Shown here in pieces: positions 1 through 10,981 of a stretch of 64,000 nt of DNA. The notes beneath the pieces are model-generated. The model saw nothing but the letters and a program-made list of their open reading frames with translations, made no database searches and had not been told where the DNA came from. The DNA is from Gossypium raimondii. Taxonomy: Eukaryota > Streptophyta > Magnoliopsida > Malvales > Malvaceae. How positions within the stretch are numbered: position 1 is the stretch's first letter; the number at the start of each line of letters is the position of its first letter. The stretch is from positions 56,084,094 to 56,148,093 of the forward strand of contig NC_068576.1 in assembly GCF_025698545.1 (NCBI RefSeq). Direction: 5' to 3'. The translations under genes were made by a program, and so were the position numbers.

Positions 1-958
1 TTACGCTCGTTCAAGAAGAAAATGATAGAATTGTTAACTACATTAATAAATTAACTTGTAATATTTCAATAATATATTTCTCAAGGAAATAAACATTATA
101 TATATATATAAATATTATAAATGTAATTTAATTTTCAATAACTAAAAAAATGAGTGTATGAATGAATATGTAAATTTTAAATTTTACGAACTTGAATTAC
201 ATATTTATATTTTTCAAAATTGGATATCAAAATTCGTATATGAAGACTTACTATTAAGAAAAAGAAATAAAATTGGACTAAGTATGTACATATTTATATT
301 TTATTTGTAATTTATGACTAAATCAAGTAAATATTATTGACATATATGATCCTTGTTATATGAATGAGTATTCAATGTTGATGTATTTTATAAAAAATTA
401 GATTAAAATAATATTCATTTAACCTTTGATCAATAAAGACACGTGGCAAATAATTAACGTGCCAAATGGTAGTTTCTTAACTATGCCACATTGGAATATT
501 CTTCTTCATTGTAACTTTAAATTGCTATATTATATATTTGAGATAAGTAAAATTAGTTGTAATTTATTTATTCGACCCATTTGATCAATTTAGTAATTGA
601 TAATGGATTGATTTTAAAAAATTATTTTAAATGTTTTTTGTAATACATAATGAATAGATAATATATAATTTAAATTAAATCTAAGCCTAACCTCTTAATC
701 CAACCCAAATTTATGTTAAACTCAATTTAATAAATAGAAAGGATGAAGAGAAAATTTTATAGTAAAGAAAAAGCTAGTTAATTGATGTAATATATCGAAC
801 TAATATAATTATATTCAGTACTTATATTTATTAATTTACTTAAAAAATTAATATAATATCAGTACTTATAAAATTTAGCATTACTTAATTTTTAACACTT
901 AAATTTTTAGTTTATAAAAAAACCAAATTAAAACTATTTAGAGCTAAAATAAATTTAT
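1..958. other. AT-rich intergenic DNA, no gene seen
   Basis: Very AT-rich sequence with no open frame of useful length and no recognisable repeat ends. It lies outside the tandem duplication whose left edge is at 959-970. Confidence 0.6.
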
Positions 959-3089
959 TTAAGAAATTTTGAGATGGCAGTTCCTACAATTTATTCCACA
1001 CGTTATTTTGGGAAAGAAAACGTAAGAGAAAATTATTTAGAGAAGTAAACCCTAAAATAATTTGAGAAATAAAGATCATTTGAAAAATCAAAGTCTTTAT
1101 AATAAACAACTCATGGATTTTGGGGTTAAGCTCCAACCGTCCGATAATTCCCAAATTATTAAGACTTTAAAAAATGAAACTTTGGAAAAAAATAAAAATA
1201 TCTTTCATTTAAAATTTTTCTAAGAATTGTACATCATTAATTTAAATTAATTTAAAATTTAACAATGATAAAATTAAATAAAATAAACCATAAAGTTATT
1301 ACATAATTTAACATATGGAAATAATGAAAATACTGATTCGAAATAAGGAATTCGGACGATTAACTTGCAAATTAATTAAATCGATTTTTATGATTTTTAA
1401 TAATTTATTCTATTAGATTGAAAAAAATAATTAACTTAAAAATCGATAATTTAACGGAGCTGATTGAAATTTTGAAAACCTTAATTTTTTATTTTTTATT
1501 TATAAATTACAGTGTTCCCAAAAGTTTGGGTGAAAGGGTCCCAAAGTACGTTTGATCACTCCTTTCCTTTTTCTTTTGGGTCAAAATGTTGTCTTAAAAT
1601 TCGGTGCAAAAGCCCATGAATTTACTCCATAATCGTGGGGAGTGGGAACTACTATGGTCAAAACAATAACCGTCTTGAAGAGAAACATACGTACAATTTT
1701 TGCCGTAATTGACGCTCTGTCAAACAAATTTCCACATCTTGGAAATGTATTTAGCAGCCCGTCCTAACAAAAATTCTGATAGTGAAATATTTAGTACTTA
1801 AACTTTGTTAATTTTTTTATTTTGGTCTTTGAACTTTCTTTTATTCATATTAGAATAGTTTTTGAATTTGAATTCGGTTAAAATATGACAATGTGACCCT
1901 CTGAAATAATTTCTTTATATTTTTGTGTTTTTTTAGATTTGATATATTTCTAAAAGTTTAAAGTTTTGCCGAGCTCAATAAGAGATTTGTTGATTGATGA
2001 TCGTAATGGTTCTAAATCAGTTTAATATAAATTAGTTGATATAATTGTTCTGTGATGTATTTTTATATAAAAAATATACTATTTTGATAGAATATAAAAT
2101 GATAGGTTCAAGTTATATATTATTTAAAATAGTTTATATGTACTCATTGATGCTATATATTATAGAATGTTAATTAATAAATGATAAGTTATCACCTCAT
2201 TCTGAAGAAAATCTAAAAGTTGTTTATTTTCAGAATGATGAGGATATCATCCAAAATTCTTTAGATTATTTTTTATTTTTAATTTATAATTATTTTTAAT
2301 AATTGGGTTCAGGGTAAAATCGTTTTTACCTTGTCTGACTTTCCATTTCATTATGATTTTTATATTAAATTTTTTTATAAATAATCTTACTTAAACTCTT
2401 TTAAATATTATTTTTATTTTTCATATTATTTAATTAAATGGTTGAGAAACTTTAGACTGACTTTGGCTTTTGAAATCAAAAGTGGCATTCAATTCCCGTG
2501 CCACTGATAGCGGCAATAATTGACTCCCCGCTCCCTTTCGTCTCCCACTTCAACTATTCACCTTTCTTTCCTGCTTTTCCCAAGTTTTTTAATTTTATTA
2601 ATTCAATCGATTATTTAATAAAATTAAATAAATTATTTAATAAATCTTCTTACTTTTTGAACGAGTCTTCGAGCTGAAACAGATAATACAGTCTTGATCA
2701 AGTATATTCATAGATCAATGATTTGTTAATGTCACTCTATCATTTTAAATGTTATGGAATTTCAATGAAATAGATTAGACAACTAATTATTATTATTATT
2801 TTGTAAAATGTTAAAATTCATTTAAATTTGAAAATAGACATTTTAAAGAAGATCAAACTCAATTTAAGTTGCACTTTTCTTTTTCTTTGTTTTTTTCTTA
2901 ATTAAAATTCTTAAACTAAGAATATTTCAATGTATTGAAATTTTGTATTTTTTGTGCACCATCTAGGCATGGCAAGTATTGCTAAATACACTATTGTTTT
3001 ACATTTGGTACACTTTGCTCCACTACGTAGCCTGCTTCACTATGGATATATAATATTAAAATTTATTACCACCTTCATGGATATTGGAT

Positions 3090-3570
3090 TAGAGCTGCTT
3101 ATGGGTCGGGCGGCTCGGCCCGGCCCGACGGCCCGCCCGAAATATGGGAGGGTTTCGGTAAAAATATAGGCTCGAAATATGGGCTTGGGCAAAAAAATGA
3201 GGCCCGATTAAAAAAATGGGCCGGGCCTCGGGCACCACTTTTTTGGCCCGGGCCCGGCCCGAATTTAATAATAAATATTTTATTTTTTTATTTTTTTATT
3301 TTTAAAATACTTTTTTAATTTTTTTTAATTTTAAAATATTTTTAAAATACTTTGTAAAATTTTTTTAATTTAAAAATATTTTTAAAATAATTTTTTTTTT
3401 ATTTTTAAAATAATTTTTTGGTATTTATTTTAAAAACGGGCCGGGCCGGGCCGAGCCCGGGTTTATGAATTTTTCCCGGGCCGGGCCTGGACAAAATTCT
3501 AGGCCCATATTTCGGGCCGGGCCGAATTTTTTATGGGCCCGGCCCGGCCCGGCCCATGAGCACCTCTATC
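3090..3570. mobile_element. GC-rich foldback/MITE-like element inserted upstream of PAR1 copy 1
   Basis: A 481 bp block whose ends are imperfect inverted repeats (start TAGAGCTGCTTATGGG; end CCCATGAGCACCTCTA), with long runs of GGGCC/GGCCC at both sides and an AT-rich centre. TTGGAT flanks it on both sides (3084-3089 and 3571-3576), a plausible target duplication. The homologous region upstream of copy 4 (near 23520-23545) has no such block, so it is an insertion. No coding capacity. A sister copy is at 56433-56833. The transposon superfamily is not determined. Confidence 0.75.
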
Positions 3571-4553
3571 TTGGATGCTTCAATTTAATTGTTACTACTT
3601 ATATTTAATATTTTCAATCTTTTTAAAGTCAAATAAATAATTAAATATATTTCTTCAAAAAATATTTAAACATTTTGTATATTATATTATTACATTTTTA
3701 CAATTTTAATAATGTATATATACAATCATAAAATGATACTTTTATATAGTGGAGCGGATTAGAGCAGGGCAAGAAATTAATTATCATAATTGCTTCATAC
3801 CTATTATCCAAAAGAAAAAGTCACCCCCTCTCGCCTCGAATCCACTTTTTAAACAAAAATAATAATAACTCCATTCAAAGTGAATCAGTTTGGATTTATA
3901 ATAAAAATTATATGATAAATATTTATGATACACCCGTGATGTAATTAATAATTATATTTATAAAACATTATAAAATAAAAAATTAATTAAAATGATAAAA
4001 TTAAAGTTTTGAAAGATATATCTTAAGTTTAAATCGCGTAATATTGATATCTTTTTCTAGATTTATATAAAAATATTAAAAATAAAAATTTCTCACAATA
4101 ACATTTCTTATTTTATGAAAATGAATTTTAAATAATTTTACAGCCGACTGATATCAACTTAAAAAGAATTGCATGTATATGGTTAAAGAACACGTATTTG
4201 CATTTGAAAGGTTGGCATAAAAGGAGGCAGGAAAATTGCCGTAATTGGATGCATTGTTAATGGTTTTTCTACATGCAAAAAATCTAAACGGGTTTAGAAT
4301 ATACTTTGTTATATATAGATTATAATTAAGAAATTATTAATTATGTAATCAATATGTTTATAAAAAATAATTTAGATTTTGAAATGTTAAAGTTGAGCTT
4401 TAAAAATCATAAATTTTTCATTTTAAAGATTTATTTTAAATTTAAATTGAATTTAATAACTTTTATATAAAAATATAAAAACACTTTTAAATAACATTTT
4501 TTACTTTTTCTTACATAATTTTTTTAGAATGATTTAATAGTCGATTAAGTTTG

Positions 4554-4824
4554 TGACATCACATTACATATATATAAAATCCAATGCTACATAAATATCA
4601 TGTTTAAAGTTTAAACACGTGTAAAAGAAATCTGCTTCTTTGCTTACGACGTGCTAAGCGGGGGTCACTAACTTCATAGTTACGAAGGAATTCCAAATAA
4701 CGACCTTTTACTATCACTAAACATTAAAGTAAGGTTCGTGTCAATTTCTAACTCGAAAAATCAACCATGTGAGTTGATTTTTCAACACTCCACTGCCAAA
4801 CCCCCCAAATAAACCCACTATAAA
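4554..4824 (+). promoter_or_regulatory. Promoter of PAR1 copy 1
   Basis: Perfect G-box CACGTG at 4616-4621 (324 bp before the ATG) and TATAAA at 4819-4824 (121 bp before the ATG), both kept in all four copies. A near-palindromic TGACATCA lies at 4554-4561. The short C-rich stretch just before and after the TATA box is also conserved. The G-box suggests bZIP or bHLH control, but no expression evidence is available here. Confidence 0.6.
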
Positions 4825-4939
4825 ACACCCTTTTCTCAACCCCTTCCCCCCATCAATCTTCACACCAAGCAAAGCCCATAGCTGTTAATAAACACAACAA
4901 AAATCTCAGCTAGCTAGCTTTTCCCCTCCATTAAAATCC

Positions 4940-5659
4940 ATGGCTTCCACCATTAGCAAGAAGATGACCTTGGCTATCCTTGCTCTCGCACTATTCTCCT
5001 CTTGCTTACATGCCACACTAGGTTAATTTGCATTATTTGTTACGTTAAATAGCATTGCTTTAAGCCTTTTAAGATTATAACTATGTGTGTGTGTGTGTGT
5101 GTTTTGTTGTAGGGGAAATAATATGTGAACACCTTGACCAAGACACCTGTGCTTACGCGGTGGCGTCCACAGGCAAGCGCTGTGTGCTCGAGAAGCACGT
5201 CAAGAGGAGCGGTGAAGAAGAATACACTTGCCGTACCTCCGAGATCGAAGCCGATAAGATCAACAACTGGATCGAAACTGATCAGTGCGTTAAATCGTGC
5301 GGCCTCGACCGGAAATCATTCGGTATCTCCTCCGATTCCCTCCTCGAGTCTCGCTTCACCGAAATGCTTTGCTCTCCTCAATGCTACAACGGTTGCCCCA
5401 ACATCATCGATCTTTACTTCAACCTCGCCGCCGGAGAAGGTAACATTTTAGTTTTAGCGTTAAATAACAACTCGAATACGAGACCCAACATAACCGTGTC
5501 TTGTCTTTGGCAGGTATTTTTCTTCCGAAATTATGTGAAGCACAAAAAGGAAACATACGTAGAGGAATGTCGGAGATTCGGAGCTCCGGTATGGTTGCCC
5601 CGGGACCCGTCGGCGGTGTGAAGTTTTGGGGAGTTGCTCCGGCAATGGCCCCATACTAA
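4940..5659 (+). CDS. PAR1: PAR1-family secreted cysteine-rich protein, copy 1
   Basis: Exons 4940-5021, 5113-5439 and 5514-5659, with GT-AG introns both in phase 1, give 184 residues. Residues 1-27 form a signal peptide (hydrophobic core LAILALALFSSCL), so the product should be secreted. The mature part has ten cysteines (32, 40, 51, 67, 86, 90, 114, 118, 122, 144), allowing five disulfides, and carries the family hallmarks WIETDQCVKSCGLDR and CPNIIDLYFNLAAGEG. The short C-terminal tail is rich in Gly, Ala and Pro. The match is to the plant PAR1 (photoassimilate-responsive protein) family, named from tobacco genes induced by sugars and by virus infection; its biochemical function is unknown. 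Intron 1 holds a GT microsatellite whose length differs between copies. This copy alone has Ile125 (Val in the others). Confidence 0.93.
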
Positions 5660-6198
5660 AAGCTTTCGGGAAATTTTCATAAAGTTGTAGTAATTTTGAA
5701 ATAAAGGGAAAGTTGCACTATAGCTAAGGGTTTTTCTTAAAGCCGGGTTCTTTAAGTGCATGAACCGGCGTATAATTTGGTTCGTGCATGATTTTGAGCC
5801 ATGAGCTTGGTGTGTTCAACCCAATAAGATGCCACTTTCTATTAAATAGGTTTGCTTATTGTAATGGGTGTGAAAAAGAAACAATGTTATGAAATTTATA
5901 AAAGTATACTTATATTTGTGTGATTTATTCTAAATTTGCAACCTTTCTTTGTGTTAATATTATGGGATGGAAAATGATCCAAAAAAATGAAAATCATATT
6001 TACCTCCTGAGTTTGTTTTTTTTTTTTCCTTCAAATAACGCCGTGCATTGTGGTTTAAACCCTCCCAAAAGCACAACGCTGCCTATTTTTCTTCAAATTT
6101 TGACTGCCAAAAGAATAATTGTGCTCCATAATCGAGGAATCAACTATTTGATATATTTATTTCAAAGCCCCAGTTTATTGCTTTGTTGCAAATCATAA

Positions 6199-6481
6199 TA
6201 TAACAACCCGTTTTTTAGTGGTGTCCGAAACAGTAGTTTCGGGGCCATCAAGTTCGACGAGTAAGTTCGTAAATATTATTATTTAATATTTACGAGTTAA
6301 ATGTGATTTTTAAAAAGGTTTTTGATTTGATAATTTATGTTATATAAGTGATTTATTAAGTCCAAATGGTTTTAGAAAATAAGGTACCGGGACTTTGTTT
6401 TTATAAATTGAGCCATAAATATTTTTATAAATATTTACGGAATGTCATTAAGGTAATATTAAAGCTCCGTTAAGAAATTTT
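6199..6481 (+). mobile_element. 5' fragment of solo LTR downstream of PAR1 copy 1
   Basis: Begins TATAACAACCCG right after CATAA (6194-6198) and matches the first 280 bp of the LTRs at 10134, 16364 and 26129. It is cut off at the tandem junction 6470-6481, where unit 2 starts. Confidence 0.8.
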
Positions 6482-8509
6482 GAGATGGCAATTCCAACAA
6501 TTTATTCCACACATTATTTTGGGAAAGAAAACGTAAAAGACAATTATTTAGAGAAGTAACACCTAATTTGAGAAATAAAGATCATTTGAAAAATCAAAGT
6601 CTTTATAATAAACAACTCATGGATTTTGGGGTTAAGCTCCAACCGTCCGATAATTCCCAAATTATTAAGACTTTAAAAAAATGAAACTTTGGGAAAAAAT
6701 AAAAATATCTTTCATTTAAAATTTTTCTAAGAATTGTACATCATTAATTTAAATTAATTTAAAATTTAACAATGATAAAATTAAATAAAATAAACCATAA
6801 AATTATTACATAATTTAACATATGGAAATAATGAAAATACTGATTCGAAATAAGGAATTCGGATGATTAACTTGCAAATCAATTAAATCGATTTTTATGT
6901 TTTTAATAATTTATTCTATTAAATTGAAAAAAATAATTAACTTAAAAATCGATAATTTAACGGAGCTGATTGAAATTTTGAAAACCTTAATTTTTAATTT
7001 TTTATTTATAAATTACAGTGTTCCCAAAAGTTTGGGTGAAAGGGTCCCAAAGTACGTTTGATCACTCCTTTCCTTTTTCTTTTGGGTCAAAATGTTGTCT
7101 TAAAATTCGGTGCAAAAGCCCATGAATTTACTCCATAATCGTGGGAGTGGGAACTACAATGGTCAAAACAATAACCGTCTTGAAGAGAAACATACGTACA
7201 ATTTTTGCCGTAATTGACGCTCTGTCAAACAAATTTCCACATCTTGGAAATGTATTTAGCAGCCCGTCCTAACAAAAATTCTGATAGTGAAATATTTAGT
7301 ACTTAAACTTTGTTAATTTTTTATTTTGGTCTTTGAACTTTCTTTTATTCATATTAGAATAGTTTTGAATTTGAATTCGTTAAAATATGACAATGTGACC
7401 CTCTGAAATAATTTCTTTATATTTTTGTGTTTTTTAGATTTGATATATTTTTAAAAGTTTAAAATTTTGCCGAGCTCAATAAGAGATTTGTTGATTGATG
7501 ATCGTAATGGCTCTAAATCAGTTTAATATAAATTAGTTGATATAATTGTTTTGTGATGTATTTTTATGTAAAAAAATATTATTTTGATAGAATATAAAAT
7601 GGTTTATATGTACTCATTGATGCTATATATTATAGAATGTTAATTAATAAATGATAAGTTATCACCTCATTCTGAAGAAAATCTAAAAGTTGTTTATTTT
7701 CAGAATGATGAGGATATCATCCAAAATTCTTTAGATTATTTTTATTTTTAATTTATAATTATTTTTAATAATTGGGTTCAGGGTAAAATCGTTTTTACCT
7801 TGTCTGACTTTCCATTTCATTATGATTTTTATATTATTTTTTTATAAATAATCTTACTTAAACTCTTTTAAATATTATTTTATTTTTCATATTATTTAAT
7901 TAAATATTTATGATAAAAAGTTATATGACAAATATTTATGATACACCCGTGATGTAAGTGAAAAAATTCAAGTAATAATTATATTTATAAAACATTATAA
8001 TAAAATAAATTAATTAAAATGATAAAATTAAAGTTTTGAAAGATATATCTTAAGTTTAAATCGCATAATATTTATTTCTTTTTCTAGATTTATATAAAAA
8101 TATTAAAAATAAAAACTTCTCACAATAACATTTCTTAAAAAGAATTGCATGTATATGGCGTGTTTGCATTTGAAAGGTTGGCATAAAAGGAGGCAGGAAA
8201 ATTGCCGTAATTGGATGCATTGTTAATGGTTTTTCTACATGCATAAAATCTAAACGGGTTTAGAATATACTTTGTTATATATAGATTATACTTAAGAAAT
8301 TATTAATTATGTATTAAATATGTTTATAAAAAAATAATTTAGATTTTGAAATGTTAAAAATCATAAATTTTTCATTTTTAAGATTTATTTTAAATTTAAA
8401 TTGAATTTTAATAACTTTTATATAAAAATATAAAAACACTTTCAAATAATATTTTTTTACTTTTTCTGAAATAATTTTTTTAGAATGATTTATTAGTCGA
8501 TTAAGTTTG

Positions 8510-8776
8510 TGACGTCACATTACATATAAAATCCAATGCTACATAAATATCATGTTTAAAGTTTAAACACGTGTAAAAGAAATCTGCTTCTTTGCTTACG
8601 ACCTGCCAAGCGGGGGTCACTAACTTCATAGTTACGAAGGAATTCCAAATAACGACCTTTTACTGTCACTGAACATTAAAGTAAGGTTCGTGTCAATTTC
8701 TAACTCGAAAAATCAACCATGTGAGTTGATTTTTCAACTCTCCACTGCCAAACCCCCCAAATAAACCCACTATAAA
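8510..8776 (+). promoter_or_regulatory. Promoter of PAR1 copy 2
   Basis: G-box CACGTG at 8568-8573 and TATAAA at 8771-8776. A base change relative to copies 1 and 4 gives a perfect palindromic TGACGTCA (8510-8517), a bZIP/TGA-type core. The 5' leader has a 20 bp deletion, also present in copy 4, that removes the stretch after ATCTT. Confidence 0.55.
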
Positions 8777-8871
8777 ACACCCTTTTCTCAACCCCTTCCC
8801 CCCATCAATCTTGCTGTTAATAAACACAACAAAAATCTCAGCTAGCTAGCTTTTCCCCTCCATTAAAATCC

Positions 8872-9591
8872 ATGGCTTCCACCATTAGCAGGAAGATGAC
8901 CTTGGCTATCCTTGCTCTCGCATTATTCTCCTCTTGCTTACATGCCACACTAGGTTAATTTGCATTATTTGTTACGTTAAATAGCATTGCTTTAAGCCTT
9001 TTAAGATTATAACTATATGCGTGTGTGTGTGTGTTTTGTTGTAGGGGAAATAATATGTGAACACCTTGACCAAGACACCTGTGCTTACGCGGTGGCGTCC
9101 ACAGGCAAGCGCTGTGTGCTCGAGAAGCACGTCAAGAGGAGCGGTGAAGAAGAATACACTTGCCGTACCTCCGAGATCGAAGCCGATAAGATCAACAACT
9201 GGATCGAAACTGATCAGTGCGTTAAATCGTGCGGCCTCGACCGGAAATCATTCGGTATCTCCTCCGATTCCCTCCTCGAGTCTCGCTTCACCGAAATGCT
9301 TTGCTCTCCTCAATGCTACAACGGTTGCCCCAACGTCATCGATCTTTACTTCAACCTCGCCGCCGGAGAAGGTAACATTTTAGTTTTAGCGTTAAATAAC
9401 TACTCGAATACGAGACCCAACATAACCGTGTCTTGTCTTTGGCAGGTATTTTTCTTCCGAAATTATGTGAAGCACAAAAAGGAAACATACGTAGAGGAAT
9501 GTCGGAGATTTGGAGCTCCGGTATGGTTGCCCCGGGACCCGTCGGCGGTGTGAAGTTTTGGGGAGTTGCTCCGGCAATGGCCCCATACTAA
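8872..9591 (+). CDS. PAR1: PAR1-family secreted cysteine-rich protein, copy 2
   Basis: Exons 8872-8953, 9045-9371 and 9446-9591 give 184 residues, built like copy 1: signal peptide 1-27, ten mature cysteines, introns in phase 1. It differs from copy 1 only at K7R, I125V and R159W. The exons pair with copy 1, but the leader deletion and some upstream indels pair with copy 4, so the copy looks mosaic. Splice sites are intact and it is presumed functional. Expected role as for copy 1: an extracellular protein of unknown biochemical function. Confidence 0.93.
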
Positions 9592-10981
9592 AAGCTTTCG
9601 GGAAATTTTCATAAAGTTGTAGTAGTTTTGAAATAAAGGGAAAGTTGCACTATAGCTAAGGGTTTTTCTTAAAGCCGGGTTCTTTAAGTGCATGAACCGG
9701 CGTATAATTTGGTTCGTGCATAATTTTGAGCCATGAGCTTGGTGTGTTCAACCCAATAAGATGCCACTTTCTATTAAATAGGTTTTCTTATTGTAATGGG
9801 TGTGAAAAAGAAACAATGTTATGAAATTTATATAAGTATACTTATATTTGTGTGATTTATTCTAAATTTGCAACCTTTCTTTGTGTTAATATTATGGGAT
9901 GGAAAATGATCCAAAACAATGAAAATCATATTTACTTCCTGAGTTTGTTTTTTTTTTTTTTTCCTTCAAATAACGCCGTGCATTGTGGTTTAAACCCTCC
10001 CAAAAGCACAACGCTGCCTATTTTTCTTCAAATTTTGACTTCTAAAAGAATAAATGTGCTCCATAATCGAGGAATCAACTAATTGATATATTTATTTCAA
10101 AGGCCCAGTTTATTGCTTTGTTGCAAATAATAATATAACAGTCCGTTTTTTAGTGGTATCCGAAACAGTAGTTTCGGGGCCATCAAGTTCGACGAGTAAG
10201 TTCGTAAATATTATTATTTAATATTTACGAGTTAAATGTGATTTTTAAAAAGGTTTTTGATTTGATAATTTATGTTATATAAGTGATTTATTAAGTCCAA
10301 ATGGTTTTAGAAAATAAGGTATCAGGACTTTATTTTTATAAATTGAGTCGTAAATATTTTTATAAATATTTACGGAGTGTCATTAAGGTAGTATTAAAGT
10401 TCCGTTAAGAAATTTTAATGTTTCGATAGTTAATTAATTAAAAATGATCAAGTTAAAAAAAAGTGCATTCCAGGGACTCTGTTCCCGTAAATCAGACTCG
10501 TAAATAGGAGCTAGTTGTGTAGTTAATTAGGTTTAAGTTAAGTGAATTTGCTTGAATTAAAAGTAATTAGGTACAAGGACTAAATTGCATATAGGGTGAA
10601 AGTTGAATTATAGAATAAAGAAAAATTAAAGGGACTAAAGAAGCAATTATGCCATTGACATTAATTGAGGTGGCATAAGTAAGATATTTGTGAATTTATT
10701 ATATATATTATAAAATAAATACCTTAAGTATTAAGTATATATATTATATTATATAATAAATTAATGTATAATAAACAATTGTTTAAATTTCAGTTGGTTA
10801 GTGTACCTTTTTCTTTTAATTTTTATGTTTTTGAAATCCCGGTATTAAATACTACACGATCCATGTCAAAATTTTAGAAATTATTAAGTTTTTAAATGTT
10901 TTTAGTGTTGAATAATTTTAGTATTAGGGATTAAATTGATAGGTTTTTAAGTTACAAGTGAAAAAAGAATTGAATTGTAAA

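Larger units (their letters stand above)
959..6481. repeat. Tandem duplication unit 1 (about 5.5 kb) carrying PAR1 copy 1
   Basis: Bases 971-2440 recur almost unchanged at 6482-7905, and the gene part (about 3900-6470) recurs at about 7910-10405. The 12-mer TTAAGAAATTTT stands at the left edge (959-970), at the unit 1/unit 2 junction (6470-6481) and at the matching place in the downstream LTR (10405-10416). This fits a duplication with a period of 5511 bp made by joining two points that share the 12-mer. Unit 1 holds about 1.45 kb (2441-3900) that unit 2 lacks. Part of that stretch (about 2961-3890) is also found upstream of copy 4 (23385-23880), so at least this part was probably lost from unit 2. 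Confidence 0.85.
6470..10416. repeat. Tandem duplication unit 2 carrying PAR1 copy 2
   Basis: Second copy of the unit starting at 959. It lacks the segment matching 2441-3900 (the deletion joins at about 7905) and a further stretch of about 50 bp matching 4115-4160. The sequence between the repeat start and the gene is non-coding. Confidence 0.85.

Noticed and set aside
2954-3169. Small open frame upstream of PAR1 copy 1 (a related one at 23375)
   Set aside because: It runs into the GC-rich foldback element and has no homologue-like features; the two copies differ after the insertion point.
5125-5451. 108-residue open frame in a second frame of PAR1 exon 2, present in all four copies (also 9057, 15292, 25057)
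   Set aside because: The copies are nearly identical in DNA, so sharing the frame proves nothing. The composition is low-quality (Ser/Thr/Pro runs), and the true frame has a signal peptide and family motifs.
5085-5621. 178-residue frame running through intron 1, exon 2 and intron 2 of PAR1 (also 9017, 25023)
   Set aside because: It starts in the GT microsatellite of intron 1 and reads exon 3 in the wrong frame. The spliced model gives a signal peptide and a family-like C-terminus.
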